Shown: positions 1 through 12,400, numbered from the stretch's first letter. The stretch is 64,000 bases of DNA from Bryoerythrophyllum caledonicum (GCA_963971425.1 OZ020522.1:6236168-6300167); one strand, 5' to 3'. The notes: generated from the sequence alone by a model not told the origin. Numbers and translations are program-made.

Positions 1-814
1 ATACATATGTAGGGCAGACTTGAAAAGGCGGACGTACAATACTAATAAATGTAAATTAGAACTATCTAATCTACGCTAATACTATGCAATGTGGTAAGGT
101 CCTCAATGCAACATCTTCTGACATAGTAGTATTTTGTGGCTCCCTAGAAATATTGCATTGCACGCCAATGGGAGGATTATTTCTTTTCCCTAATTTGCCT
201 TGGTTCAGGTCTAAAAGTCTTGTATTTAGTCTGTTGTGCAAAAAGCAAAAGAAATCAAGACATAAACGAAGCAAAGTGCACAGGTAGAAGAAAAGGTTCT
301 TAAGAGCGTGAAGCGTCCAGGGATGCTAAGGCACCCACCATAGACTCCCTCCCGCTTACAAGTTTTAGACCATATAATCTCATTTTTCTAGGTCATGTAC
401 AAGATCACGGTTGGCGATGACACCGAATTGATTATTTACATTGGCTTAAAAAAATGCGGATGAATGCCCTAGCATCCTTCGATGCTTGACGCTAACTTGG
501 GATGACAAGTTACTCGCATACAAACAATTCACCACCCCACATTTTGCGCATACAAATAACAACCCACATGACATGCTAGCATATATTCAAAGAGAAGTGA
601 ACATCCGTGCAACTGAAAAACACCCGCACGACTTTTGGAATGGACAAGGGCAAGTTCTTGGGCACTGAACACAAGCATCTTCTTTGTTTGCACCTAAATA
701 TTTCAAGGGAGCCACGGAAAAAATTTAAAGTGTGAGGCGGTTAGTGGGGAGCCGAAAATCGGAAAGTGATGCTTGCAATCAAGAAATGCTTCGTGAGGGA
801 GGTGTAAGGAGAAC

Positions 815-1237
815 CTCTAAATGCGTCCTCAATGCATCCCTTGGACTTGACCCTCAGCTTTCCACAGACTAACCATAACCCTATCTCAATCCACCCACTA
901 TTTAGCCTTTATTTATTGAGGGCTCATGAAATCATGGCTTCTACGCTTTGAATTTGTAGAATATAGAGAGCCATGAAAATGGCCCTCGAATGCATTAATA
1001 TGGGAGTTTTGGGTCGAAGTTCAATGATCCTTTTTGATCTTTGTGCCATCAAATGAAGAGATGTTGCCACATGGCGCAAAAGAGATTTAGAAAGCAAGGT
1101 TGAGGGCCTATTTAGAAGGTAGAGTTGAGGTGCAACACCCTTCAAGTGGGCACCTATTATGTAGACTCTCTAATTGTCCCTTGATATTGAGGTTGAGAGC
1201 CTAATTTATAGTGAGTGCATTGAGGATGCCCTTAGAG
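815..1237. mobile_element. MITE-like inverted-repeat element nested in repeat copy 1
   Basis: The left end begins CTCTAAATGCGTCCTCAATG. The right end reads as its near reverse complement, running through GCATTGAGGATGCCCTTAG. The ~420-bp interval has no coding capacity. The same arrangement recurs at 13632-14054, so the insertion predates the split of the two repeat copies. Arms of this kind fit a non-autonomous hAT or Mutator-type MITE, but no clear target-site duplication was found and the superfamily is not assigned. Confidence 0.5.
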
Positions 1238-2718
1238 CATCTCCACCCCTAGTGGGAAAATCTCCACGCTAGGCCAGAAGATTCATGTTAGGAGTGGGAA
1301 TGAGAAGAATTATGGTGCAGAGAACAGGTATTGTGAGCAAGGAGGGGACGACTAGGGTAACAAGATCGCAATATTGATTGACGTAGGGTGGACTTTCCAA
1401 GCCACTTTTTCTATCTTTCAGGCCCGAGAGGCCCCCAAAATTTGAAACTTTTTATTGGGATTGTTTTATCACTGATCGCAGAGGAAATTGAAGCAAAATA
1501 GTTAAAACCTAGGTGAATTGAAATGATCCTATGAAAAGCACAGGGAGAGTTCCACAGCCACTACCGTGTTGTCACCTGGGAGCAAGAGAGTGTCGGGGCA
1601 AAATGTAGAATTTTGGAGAAGGGACGGCAAAGGGAGAGATTGTGTGCTAATAAGCCTGCGTTGCGGCCCTGACGATTGGTAGTGGGCCCCACTAAGCGTA
1701 ATGAAAGCTTTGATAAAACTTTAAAAATATGAATTGATTATCAGTGTAAATTCATTGGGAACGAGGAGAACGTTGGGAAACACTTTTGAGAATAGGGTAG
1801 AGAACTCTAGGGAACAATAGGGGAATACATTAGGAACGCAATGGGAACGTTGTTGTAATAATATGGTTAAAAAGGTAAATGAGAAGAGGGAAGCCAAATG
1901 GTTTGGTTAAGAACCATATCAGATTTTATCATGAAACTGGTGTGGGCATGAGGAGCCCAAGCCGGACTTTTAGGGACCATATCTGGGAGACCAAGCCCCA
2001 TATGGTTGTCATGTGTGTCTGTTTATTGAGCGCACGCACATGGATGTTGTCTGGGAGCTGTTGCTGCCAGATCCGGGAGCACCAAGCCAGGGCTGGGTTG
2101 GTTCCACCCAGTTCAAGTGGACTGCTCGATTCAAATGTGAGCACGCTCTACAAGCTGGTTGGGAAAATTCTGAACATGATTTACCCCATTTACAATTAAC
2201 ATGGGGCGGTGCAAACAACAGAAAGTTGGGTAAAATCCTAAACCGAAGTAAAATGAAGTGGCCGCAACCCGGTTCATGTACGCGCTGGGTTTCATGATTT
2301 GGGCCTTGACGGGTGGGACCCGCCACCGCCTAAAGGGCAGGCGACGGCCCCCCGAACGGTGCCATGTGCGTGCACCTATTGGAAGCTCGATGGAGCGGAG
2401 TCGGATCACCAAGACTTAGGATCTAGTGCTGCTCGTTTCTCTAAATGTGCAGTATCGTAGGAAATCTCCCGTGGGAGAATTTCCCACAACAAACCAACAG
2501 ATCTCCGTCAGGGGCGGAGATGATTCGCAGGCTATTTGGAAATCACCCACCGCAAACAGCCGACCACGGAAGACCGGATAGCTTGGTGACAGAAACAGGA
2601 GGGGATGCAAGACAAAAACATGAGGGGATGCAACGTGGCATCATCTCGCTTGTTTTCCGGAACGGGGAATTTTTTTGTGTGCGCTAAGGACATTGTGTAC
2701 GAAAAGTGGAGATGCTCT
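1234..2718. repeat. Larger inverted-repeat interval with AGAGCATCTCCAC ends
   Basis: AGAGCATCTCCAC at 1234-1246 is matched in inverted orientation by GTGGAGATGCTCT at 2706-2718. The counterpart in repeat copy 2 spans 14051-15305 with a slightly changed right arm. The right end of the whole dispersed repeat coincides with this arm, so this interval may be the mobile unit. Direct flanking duplications are not evident, because the sequence around both arms is itself palindromic (CCTTAGAG and CTCTAAGG). Confidence 0.4.
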
Positions 2719-2720
2719 AA

Positions 2721-3349
2721 GGACATCAGACGACGGTGGCCGTGCTCTACCAAGTTGTGTCCGGACCACCCTTGCATGACGATATCCCCCTGTGATCCTC
2801 ACCAACAAGAAAGCCATTCAGAGCCTCACCACCAACATACACGCAACGCTCTTCACCTCGCACTTCACCTCTAAAATAAAAAATAAAAATAATAACAACA
2901 AAAAAACCAGAAAGATGGTCAAGTTACACTAAATTTGATAAGGTTGGCATACCATCTTTCCAGTTAATGCAGGACACAATAGATGAGTTACATAGGGTAC
3001 CCAAGAAGAGCAGTGGTCACTCAAGGGTAGGGGTGCCTGACAAGAAACTGGAGCTGCAAATACACAAGCTGGGGCAAGAGAAAGATCCAGGTTGAGGAAA
3101 TTTGAACTCCTGCATATGAAGTTGTGATTTTTGGGCTTACATGACGGTGAGGAAGTAGGCAGAGCGTGCGGAATACGGTGCAGCGGCAGCTTGGCGATCG
3201 CCATATCCACTCTCCAGGCTTGCATAATCCTGTCTGTCTAGATCCCAATGCACTGCGACTCCTCTCCGAACTTGCTTCGTGGACTCTTCATCCATGAAGC
3301 GGATGTTCTTCATCTAGATAATTGATGTGAAACCGGTTGTTGCAGATTT
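2721..3349. other. Intergenic stretch without recognised gene
   Basis: The stretch contains an A-rich run near 2872-2908 and short frames with no recognisable product. It precedes the U2 snRNA promoter. Nothing further is supported. Confidence 0.4.
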
Positions 3350-3360
3350 GTCCCATACGC
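3350..3360 (+). promoter_or_regulatory. Upstream sequence element (USE) of the U2 snRNA gene
   Basis: GTCCCATACGC matches most of the plant snRNA USE consensus RTCCCACATCG. It begins 69 bases before the inferred U2 start, the position expected for Pol II-transcribed plant snRNA genes. A TATA box near -30 is not obvious (the sequence there is GAGTACAAG), which is a weakness of the promoter call. Confidence 0.55.
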
Positions 3361-3418
3361 ATTGTCGAGGGGAGGCGAAGTTTGGAGTACAAGAACGGGC
3401 GCGTTGGAGGGGTGAGGT

Positions 3419-3610
3419 ATACCTTTCTCGGCCTTTTGGCTAAGATCAAGTGTAGTATCTGTTCTTATCAGTTTAATATCTGATACGAGGGACATCGTCC
3501 CTCTTGATATTAATCTAATTTTTCTCGGGTGCGGGTCCATTCGGTAGCTTGCTACCCGGACTTGCGAGCGTCGCCTTGGTCTTGCACTACTTCCTTGGCC
3601 GGCGCAGCCC
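3419..3610 (+). ncRNA. U2 spliceosomal snRNA
   Basis: The 5' end ATACCTTTCTCGGCCTTTTG and the following block with GTAGTATCTGTTCTTATCAG are the near-invariant 5' part of U2. That part includes the branch-point recognition GUAGUA and stem-loop I/IIa. An Sm-like site (AATTTTTC) follows near 3518-3526. A stem-loop with GGTAGCTTGCTACC and a terminal domain with CTTGCACTAC follow, ending near GGCGCAGCCC. The length is about 192 nt, near the usual plant 196 nt. U2 acts in the nuclear spliceosome by pairing with intron branch sites. The 5' half is almost unchanged from the plant consensus; the 3' end position is approximate. A plant-type USE lies at -69. Confidence 0.93.
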
Positions 3611-4396
3611 TCCCCCTCCCTTTCCGGAGGGACCCAACACGAAAACCAAACTGGAATTTTGAAACCCTAATTTTCTCCAAGTGACCACAAAAGAAAATCG
3701 TAAGAGGCTCAAAACGCAGTGCCAGAACTCTACAATGCTGTCGAGTCTCCGAGTGGGTAATCCAGAAGAAATCCTAGCCATGATTTGCACAAACAAGAAT
3801 TTCTAAATACGATAGGAACTGCAAAAGAAACCCTACCTCTGCTTAACACCAAACTGCAAAAAGATCCGAAGCGCGATTGGAACTACTGCCCACTTTTCTA
3901 ATGGGTCCTTCGTAAAATTGCTAATCATGTTTGAAACTCAGCAGAACTGGGTCCTCCACCGAGTCACTTGAAGTTGGTAAAGGTGTGATTCGTGTGTTAG
4001 TGTAGTAGAGGTGCGTGAGAAGTTTTAGCATGCATCTCTATGCTTTCATTTAGTAATGTTGTGGTGTGTAGGTCAGTAAGAGAACTCACCTTGACTGCCT
4101 TCTTTTTATGGTGTGATGTGTATGCACGTTGCTTGCACATGACTCATGTAGATACGGCTCTCATTGAAAGAGTAAACGTCGTGGTTGAGTTGTGTCATAA
4201 TCTTCATGCTTTGCTTTGATGTGAAAGAGTAAACCCCGTTTGGGAGAACATGCATGAATCAAGTAAGTGTTGTCGGGGATAGATTGATCATTACGTAGAA
4301 CGCCTTCCGTTGGTTGCAATTGTGGATTTTGATGTGTAGACTCTGGTACTCTAATCAAGTAGATTGCGGAAGTAGTTTTGATTTCCAGGTGCAGCA

Positions 4397-6315
4397 ATGG
4401 AATCCAGCATTGCCACCAAGGACCACAACGCACCGGAGGTTGTGGTCACCAACAAGGCCTTCAATCTGGTTATAATAATCTAAGCCGCTGCTCCTCCTCT
4501 TTTGATGAAATCATCTGGAGTTTAGGGTCTATGGAAGCAGCTTGGTTCCCGTTGCTGCAGGCATGCTCGTGGCTGCAGAAGATGAATGGAGGAGCCGATT
4601 TCGATGCGGAAGCGGAGACCTGAAACTTGCCTGAGGGCGACGATGGCAATGCTCATGCTCGCCCCACCAGGTGAGGTGACCACCGCAATTTTCATGAGGA
4701 TTTTTTTATGGTTGGTAACTTTTTCCGCTTCTAGAGTGTTTTGACATTGCAAATCTCACCAGATCATTGTAGTAGAATGATTCCTCAGAATGAGAGATGG
4801 TGATTCAACTACACCGTTCACTGAATATAGTGTGGAGGTATAGGTAATGTGGATGAGAATTGATGTGGACCACATCAATTCTAGTTTTGGATGAAAATTG
4901 AGGTAGACCACATCAATTTTGGTTATTGTATATAATTTTAATATGTTATTATTTTATGTTATTATTATGTTATAATATTATTATTATGTTATAATATTAT
5001 TTTTATGTTATAATATTATTATTATGTTATAATATTATTTTTATGTTATAATATTATTATTATGTTATATTATCATTATTATTATTTTATTTTATTATGT
5101 TAATATTATTTTATGTTATATTATATTATATTATTATTTTAATATTCTTATGTTATATTCTTATGTTATAAAATAATATTATTATGTTATATTATGTTAT
5201 TTTGTTATTATATTATTATGTTATTATATTATTATATTATTATTTTATTATGTTATTATATTATTATGTTATTATTTTATTATTATTTTTTGTTATTATT
5301 ATGTTATTATATTATAATTTTGGTTTTGAGTACAATTTGTAAATACTTATCCACATCAATTCCGGTGTCTTTTATTTTGGAACAAGCCACACTATTTCTA
5401 ATGGACATGATTTGATGTGGATGGAAAGTTCAAGTGGACCACTTTAATTTGCGTTTATTGAAATTACTGTAGGAAATTTCAAATAGTCTAGTCTACACTA
5501 TATTCAGGGAACGGTGTACTGAATAAACCCTGAAATCATTGGAGTTAGCCAAGAAACCGAAGTAATAGTCCACCACCCTAACCAGGGTAAATTGTGTTCC
5601 AAACACACATATTCCAAGCCAGTCAAGAAAGTTACGCCCTTCTCCTTCGTATAATAGATTTAGGGTTCCAAGTTTGGTCTTCTAGATTGTGGCTTCCTTC
5701 TATTGCTCAGCCAAATTTATTGTAGTGTATGAAGAATTCTGACGTGTTTCAGGAATCACTCCGTAATTTAAATTACTTGGGTTGTGAATTCTTAGGGATT
5801 CAATTTTGGTCTTTAAGTTGTTTTTAAGTATTTCTGGTATGTAAAAGATCGCCTCTTTTTATCGATCAGCTGGCAAGTTTGCAGTCAACGTGTAGAATTC
5901 TCGTGCTTGATCGATGTGTTTCAGGAACCACTTTTTGGTTGTGATTTGTTGTCATTTTGGGTTTCGAGTTTGGTCTTGTTTTGTAACCCTTTATTGATGT
6001 GTTTCCAGGTTAGGATTGGGATCCAAGTACCTTTCACACGCACAAGCCAGCCGTGTGAGCACGCAATTAGACAAGAAGCTGAGGGCGAAGCTGGTTCCCA
6101 CAAAGACTACAGGTTCGAGTTATTACCAGGGAGGCCTGAAAGGAAGAGAGAGTCATGAAGTAGAGGAAGTGGCCCCAGCTGAGGAGGACGAGGAGGACAA
6201 CAGCCGTGCTTCAGTCTTCAAGAAGAGAACGAGTGCATTCATTAGACCTACATTGACAGGACTCTCAGAAACAGCAGCAGGCTCCAAACAGAAGAGAAGA
6301 AAACCTGGCCCACAG
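4397..6315 (+). pseudogene. DUF3245-like small nuclear/nucleolar protein gene, with in-frame TGA
   Basis: Three exons can be spliced: 4397-4468 (starts MESSIATKD, ends NKAFNL), 4561-4670 (ACSWLQKMNGG ... ARPTR) and 6009-6315 (LGLGSKYLSHAQ ... KQKRRKPGPQ). GT/AG signals and phases agree, and the exon 2/3 junction recreates RPTRLGLGSK, close to the GRPARLGLGAK signature I associate with the DUF3245 family. The C-terminal part has an acidic run (EEDEEDN) and a basic KKR/KRRK stretch, which suggests a nuclear location. The molecular function of the family is not established. Exon 2 carries an in-frame TGA at 4621-4623, so this is a pseudogene, a wrongly modelled exon or a sequence error. Intron 2 contains a MITE (4812-5516). 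A GT donor follows exon 3 at 6316, so a short terminal exon downstream is possible. Confidence 0.5.
4812..5516. mobile_element. TA-flanked MITE (Tc1/mariner-like), copy 1
   Basis: The ends CACCGTTCACTGAATATAG and, at the right, CTATATTCAGGGAACGGTG form terminal inverted repeats of about 20 bp with few mismatches. TA lies immediately outside both ends (4810-4811 and 5517-5518), as for Tc1/mariner elements. Subterminal blocks repeat the phrase GTGGACCACATCAATT. The core (about 4935-5310) is a degenerate (ATT)n-type AT-rich array. There is no coding capacity. A second copy lies at 50191-50840. Confidence 0.75.
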
Positions 6316-6379
6316 GTAAGTTCTAGCATTACTTGTGTACATTACACTTCAGCAACTGTAGCAGTTCTGTGTTTCTAGA

Positions 6380-7128
6380 TTGCATAGGCATGTGTGGTTG
6401 ATGCTCTTGATGTGATGTGGGTATGCGTTTGACCGCGGCAGAAGCTGATGTTTAGATAGTTGAAATGATCACATACCTTGTTGGGTTCGTGGTTTTACAT
6501 TTGGAGGTGACGATGAAGGGCTTGTCTGAGGTGCTCTTCTGTGATGGATCTGTTTCTGTGCTGGATCCTTAGGTTTGCAGGATTAACTTGAAGCCTGTAC
6601 TTAAGTGAGGTGTATATTTGTTTCCCAGTTACCCAAAGATTGGTTTCAGGAGCTAGAGGGCTAGTGTATGCATCACGAGCGATGAGCCTGCATTGATGAG
6701 CCTGCAGTTTAGAAGTGAAAGAGATAGAGTTCTGTAGGTGTGGGTATGGCGAGCAGTTGATTTTAGATGTGAAACCTGGACAGATCGGAGGCTGTAAGGT
6801 ACTGGGATTGTGTTTTAAGAGATGGGCATTTTCCAAGTAAGGCTTTGAGGAGGCTTTTTGATGAAAAATATGTGTGGCTCCTTTGCAAGAGTTTAGGTTT
6901 CTATTCCTGTTTGACCCACACTTTTCTTGAGAGGTTGAACTCTTGGCGCGAAAACTCTCAAAAGTATTGTCATGTAGTCATTTTGGATGCCGTCGGACTC
7001 TCGACCTTGTTCGTTAGTGTGAAATCCCAAAGGCTGAGTTTAAGGCTGTAAATTAAGGAATTTGTTAGAATCACTTGGCCTTTCGACCTTGGTCCATAGT
7101 TTGAAATCCCCTAGCATCACACGTGTAT
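6380..7128. other. Intergenic stretch, no gene recognised
   Basis: Only short frames without recognisable similarity are present. It may hold the untranslated 3' part or a final small exon of the DUF3245-like gene, but no such exon can be defended. Confidence 0.3.
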
Positions 7129-7260
7129 CACCTCAGTGTCGCCTCAGTATCGGCCCAGTGTCGCCTCAGTATCGCCTCAGTATCGCCTCAGTGTCGCCTC
7201 AGTATCGCCTCAGTGTCGCCTCAGTATCGCCTCAGTGTCGCCTCAGTATCGCCTCAGTAT
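7129..7260. repeat. 11-bp minisatellite, 12 units
   Basis: Twelve consecutive 11-bp units follow CGCCTCAGTRT (first unit CACCTCAGTGT, third CGGCCCAGTGT). Units ending GT and AT largely alternate, giving a 22-bp higher-order period. Open frames across the array are by-products of the repeat. Confidence 0.95.
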
Positions 7261-7619
7261 TATGGAAGAGTTGCATGTGGTAAATTGCCATTGTCTTGGC
7301 TAGAGCGCACTCGCCCCCAACACTCGAATGTGTTGACAGTTGCGTCCAGATTGTGCCAAAGCACAAGCCACGACTCATCGCGCATGGACACGAGGACGAT
7401 CAAATTTGGAATACCATAAATGTGGCCACGTTTGCAGCTGCATCTCATTGCAGAACCTTGAGATGCTGTTTGCTAAACTTGCACTCCGGGGAGCTTTTGG
7501 TAGGTGTAGGACCAGTTCGGTGTTCATCACCCTGCGGCCAAGCCCGGCTACCTCCACACTGAAATAGCGCCACTATCCATAAAAAGAAGCCCCATGAGCC
7601 TCTGTAAAACATCCGTTTT

Positions 7620-9460
7620 TGTTTTTTTTTTTGCACCAAAACAAAACGAAGTTTCAATTGCAAAAAGAAACTGAGGGAACCAGCAAAACAAGAGGAAGCA
7701 CGCCAAGGCTGACAGTGCAAAGCCAAAGAACCTGGAACCTAATGAAACTCCCTAACCCACCTAACCTGATTTCCCTGCCTCAAACACAAAGCCTTGTTGT
7801 AGCCCCACTTGGAGTCGAAATTGGTCGCAGTTTTGGCCCTGTTCATCACCGAGTTCGCCGTCTGAATCCTGTCACACGTAATCCTGCCGTAATCAGTGAG
7901 GCCTTGCCAGATCACATTCTCAATTCTGTATGGAGTCCATCGGTGTTGATTGAACACCCAGTCGTTGCGAGTAGTCCAAAGGGTCCAGATGGTGATGCCA
8001 CGGAGCAGCAGCCAGAACCTACTGAGCTTCCCTAATTTCCTGGGAGGGCGAGAGGCAAACAAGGCCTGCTGGAGGGTGGGAAGACCCAATCTCTGAGTGG
8101 GGGAACTGCTAATATGCTGAAGGACCTTGACCACGTAAAGCCAGGTGGAGCGCGCTTGAGTGCAGGATCAAAATCTGTGCACGATGCTCTCTATCTCCCC
8201 TCGGTCACAGACAATACAACTAGCATCAATGTTAGGCGAAGCACGGCTTCTCCATTGATTAACCGCGATAGCCTTGTGCCAAAGTTGCTAGATCTAGCCC
8301 GCTTCTTTACCAATTCTCTCCGAGTCCCAAACGTTCTTCTAGTTGAACTTGAAGCTAGGAGTAAGAACCTGATTCCACTTCGTGGTGACAACATTAGGAG
8401 GAGGCCTCCTAGCACGTAGCAGTTGTCTACCAAACTTAGTGGTGTAGGAGAGCAAAGGCTCACCGTTGGTCCAATTGACTCTGTTGGGGTCCCAAGTGAG
8501 GAGGCTGGTCATCCCAAAGAAGAGAAAGACACCAACCTTGCGCTCCCTTTTAAGAGAGGTAACCCTCACCCTCTCAAGCCGCCCGTGGATGATGATGGTA
8601 CTAGGATTCCCATCAATTGGTTTCCGAAGAAGGATACGTGATTGGGCGGCCACCGTGAAGAGACCTCCATGTTCTATTAACGACGAGTCCCCTTGTTTGC
8701 CAATTTCACGTCTACTGGTGAGGGCTTTCCCCGTGAACACGCACTGAGGCATGTGGTCATTGCTGAGGTCAAAGATATTAAGCCATTCGGTGCTTTTAGT
8801 TGGGTGAGTGCCAACCTCGAACCCCAGTCGTAGCACGCCTGAGTCAATCCACAGTGGTGTACTCAACCATTCCTCTTTGGTGTTAGCCGGGGTGATGGAG
8901 ACCTCTCTAACCATTGCGCACCATGCCACTTTAGTCTCGTTTCAAAGACAAGATCCATTGGGGCCTTGGAAGCCTTGTTTAAAACCCCACCACATACTCG
9001 GAGGCCATTTAGGTCTTCTTTGAGGTTGGCAGTGCGAGAGACAAAAGCAAAGTAGCGAGTGAAAGTTTGACTTGCTCGGCATGCAGGCCGCAATAATCCA
9101 TTTGCACATGAGTGCTATCATTGCTTCCGTAGGATCCACCACATTAAGTCCCCCTTCCTCTCTCTTGTGACAGATGGTGTTCCATGCAACTCTCGCTCTA
9201 GTAGGATTGGGGGAACCCGCCCACATATAGTTCCTGATTTTGCCTGTGACCCTTTTGATACCAGAGGAGCTTCCTCCCCAAAGTGCCAGGTAGAAGAGAG
9301 TAGTTGACACCAGAACACTATTACCTCCGTTTTGTGGAGTGGCTCCGTAAGAGTATCTCCACTGCATGCGCCAATAGGTTCGGCAAGAGGATCTGGTCCT
9401 CAACACACCCCACTGTAGACAATATTCATCACTCCAAATATGGAGTCCCTCCAAATACTT
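7620..9460 (-). mobile_element. 5'-truncated L1-clade LINE fragment (RT C-terminus plus zf-RVT)
   Basis: Minus-strand translation gives typical plant L1 ORF2 C-terminal sequence. It has KIRNYMWAGSPNP followed by RARVAW and EEGGLNVVDP (after the RT palm, about 9250-9100), then a zf-RVT segment with CIVC and HRF-stop-SC (about 8230-8170), then TLWTTRNDWVFNQHRW with IWQGLTDYGR near 7970-7880. An A-rich 3' tail appears on the minus strand at about 7633-7620. The endonuclease and the RT catalytic core are missing. Several frame changes and a TGA at what is probably a tryptophan next to the zinc-finger cysteine show that it is dead. Confidence 0.85.
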
Positions 9461-12400
9461 GTGATTTCACACTACTATGATGTGGGATTTTTGGGGACGC
9501 CATATGTTTGGTCAACATGATTTGGTCTAAATATGCTTGCACGCATGAGCAGCAACAAATAGGCAAAGAGGAGCAAATCAATGGGGGTTCACATGAAGAT
9601 GCGGTGGGGCAACTCCCACAGAAAGTCAGTCAGGGCCACCAACCGGTCCACCACCGCTTCCTTCGTTGTGCCCCACTCAAGGAGGAGCGGTGGCCATGCT
9701 CTAAAAGCATCTCCATCGGAGCGTAGGGATTTGCCTTGATGATGAGGTGCGCTTCAAAGTTGATCCATAGCGGGGCCCAAGCTCGACGTCTTGGTCAAGC
9801 GGAAGTGCAGCGTAGAGGGTTGCACTCAGAAAATTTCATACACATGCCGGAAGTGTGTCATTTTTCGCCGGGTGGGATGGCCACTCATGTGGCTCCGCAT
9901 GGGAGCGAGTAAGTCGTTGCTTATTGGAAGAGAACTCACAATTTGCTTCACTATTTAGGAACTTGTCTAGAGAATGCAGTAATATGATTGTGAACTTGGG
10001 AACTGTCATTAGGAACGCGGGAGCATTAATGTCGGCGGTGCTGGCCCCGACTCCGGCTAGTACGTACGGCAGAATTCATCTCGGCAAACCAAGTGGGGGG
10101 CGGCCTCGGTGGGCTCCACTGAGGCGTCCCTAGCCCACCTTGGACATGCTGGTATGCAACGGTGGAGCTGCTTCTTAAGAGACCGAGATGTATTACAACG
10201 CACTTTTACGCTCTTTAACCTTTAATTGAAAAAAATTGTGAGGTGGGCTTTTGTAAATCTTGGGCACATTCCTGCGATTGCAATTTATATTTGCAATTCT
10301 TGAAATTTTGTATAGTGATGCAAGAAGACAACAAGAACATGGGAGCAATTTTTTTTCTCATCGGACTCATTAAAAAAACTCTGTCATCTTAAAGAAAGAA
10401 TCATTGAGTACGTTCACATCAGGTTTGGTGCGTTCGACATGTCAAATTCGGAGCGTTGGAGGGTTTGTGGAGGTTGGTTTATGTGTTGTAAACCAACTAG
10501 GAGGTTAAGCGGCCAAAGGAAGACCTAGATTCTAACTCTAGTTGGTATTTAGAGTTAATATTTGAGTCTTTTGACTTTTAGGGCATTGGTGGTGTCTTTG
10601 ACATCCGATTTGGGACTTGTAGTCCAAATTACCTCCACGTGCAGTTGAAGGAGACTCATCTTTCTCAAATTGAGTCTCCCACGTGATGGAGTGATGGAGT
10701 GGGGGAGTGTGTGCCTGCGTGCATTCTATTAGCTTCATTGTTATTATGCGATCATTCTTTAAAAATGATATTGACTTGACTATTTGTACGTTTACAAATG
10801 GGTTTCACTTGTTTCTTACTTGATAAAAAACACCACTTTGATATGAGTGTACTCTTAGTGGATATTTAACACTAAAAACCCTCAAAATCTTGTGTTTGGG
10901 GTGTGTTTAGAGCTATGTTTGAGTGCTGATTTTGTTGCAAGAACTCAAGCTTGCTTAGAAGGGGATGGATGAAAGTTAGAGATATGGTTAGAAGAGGTGG
11001 TGGAGAGCAAAACAACGGAGATAGAGTTGGATGATATTTTGTGGACTCATACCTCATCTACATAAAGTAGGAGCCTTCATCCAAATCCACTTTCTAGGAA
11101 GTCTACGGGTTGAGGAGGAAGGTGGATGCAGACATTTGTGTTCTTTTGCCTGGTGCTTCACGGCCTGTAAACTGCTGCGAACGGTTGTCTGTAAGTGCGG
11201 AGAATGATCTATTGTAGCACGTAGGTTGTGACACGACAGAGTGTTGGTGAGTCTCCCACGTGATGGAGTGAGGGAGTGTGTGCGTGCGTGCACTTCATTA
11301 GCTTCATTGTTATTTTGTGATCATTCTTTAAGAATGACATTGACTTGACTACTTATACATTTACAAGTGGGTTTCACTTGTTTCTTAAGAAAGATACTTG
11401 TAAAGAGGTACTTGCAGACCGCTTACTACTTTTTGGTGTACGAGGTTATGGGTCATTTATTTCTTTTTCCTAAGTCTAAATTGCTGATAGTGTGTAAATG
11501 TGCGTTGTTTTATTGTTTAATGAAGGTAGTGATGGTGGTTTTATCACCGTCACTCTGGATTTGTCTCTAAGTGTGCGCTCTCACCTGATTAGCACGATGA
11601 TATCTTGGCACGATGCGGTTGTGCACAACAGGCAATTCCAAAAACTTTTGCTAGAACACTTTAGTAAATTTGAGATTTTCAATACTATCAAGTAATATTA
11701 TTTCCTTTTATATTGTCAAAATAAATTCTTTGCTTTAGTGAAAAAATGAATTTTATACTAAGTCAAAGATTTTCACACACTGCCACACATTCTTGGGCAA
11801 GGAACCAAAAAACTTCTTCTTTTCCACATAAAACTTTGAGATCTTCACATTTTTCAATGAATGTAGAGTGTCTTGATCAAGTGGCTTGTAGTGACACCCC
11901 AATGTGGTCTCCTAAAGAGCCCCACCAAAGGCTCTCCATTATGCTAGAATGTTCATAAGCTAATAGCGACTTCAAAAGTGTGAGTGAATCATAGCGTGTA
12001 TCCAAGTTCATATTGTGGATGATTATCAGTCTTTTAAATGCGACATTGGTGAATTTTTGACATCAACTACAATGGTTTCAAGTAAGGCAGCCACCAAAAT
12101 AGTTACTTTTAATAAGGTTATCCACAATACCATTGCCACCAATGAGGTTCTAAAGCCAATAACTACATATTCAACATCTTTAATTCTTGGTTTGTGAAGG
12201 TTTCTATATCAAAATTAGATAGCAACAAGGTTAATAGTGGCACAATTTATGGTGGACATAGGCCAAATTCTACGGCACTTATGAATCACGCCTTACTTCA
12301 CACTTCAAAAGTTTGTTACTATTATAATATTAGGATTTTGAAGCTCACAAAAATTGCAAAAAAATCATGATGTCCTATGTAGATTGCAAGAAGAATTTAA

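Larger units (their letters stand above)
1..2720. repeat. Unclassified dispersed repeat, copy 1 (left end outside window)
   Basis: Long stretches match 12908-15308 in the same order and orientation, for example around 900-1240 versus 13720-14050 and around 1380-1490 versus 14185-14330. Both copies end at the same point, just after an inverted-repeat arm reading GTGGAGATGCTCT. Copy 1 keeps about 340 bp (roughly 2030-2370) that copy 2 lacks. Short frames occur here but none resembles a known protein. No LTR, reverse transcriptase or transposase is seen, so the class is open. Nested inverted repeats suggest a compound of non-autonomous DNA elements. Confidence 0.75.

Noticed and set aside
5194..5415. 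Open frame rich in Leu/Tyr/Ile on the plus strand
   Set aside because: It is translated AT-rich microsatellite inside the TA-flanked MITE; the same happens at 50372-50578 in the second copy.
7062..7419. Two frames coding repeated SPQCRLSIASV-type peptides
   Set aside because: They are by-products of the 11-bp minisatellite; reading frames shift freely through it and no flanking gene supports them.
7739..8641. Plus-strand frames of 70-140 codons
   Set aside because: They are antisense shadows of the L1 LINE fragment, which reads meaningfully only on the minus strand.
10668..11395. Direct repeats as LTRs of a small TRIM retroelement
   Set aside because: No primer-binding site, polypurine tract or TG...CA ends could be recognised.
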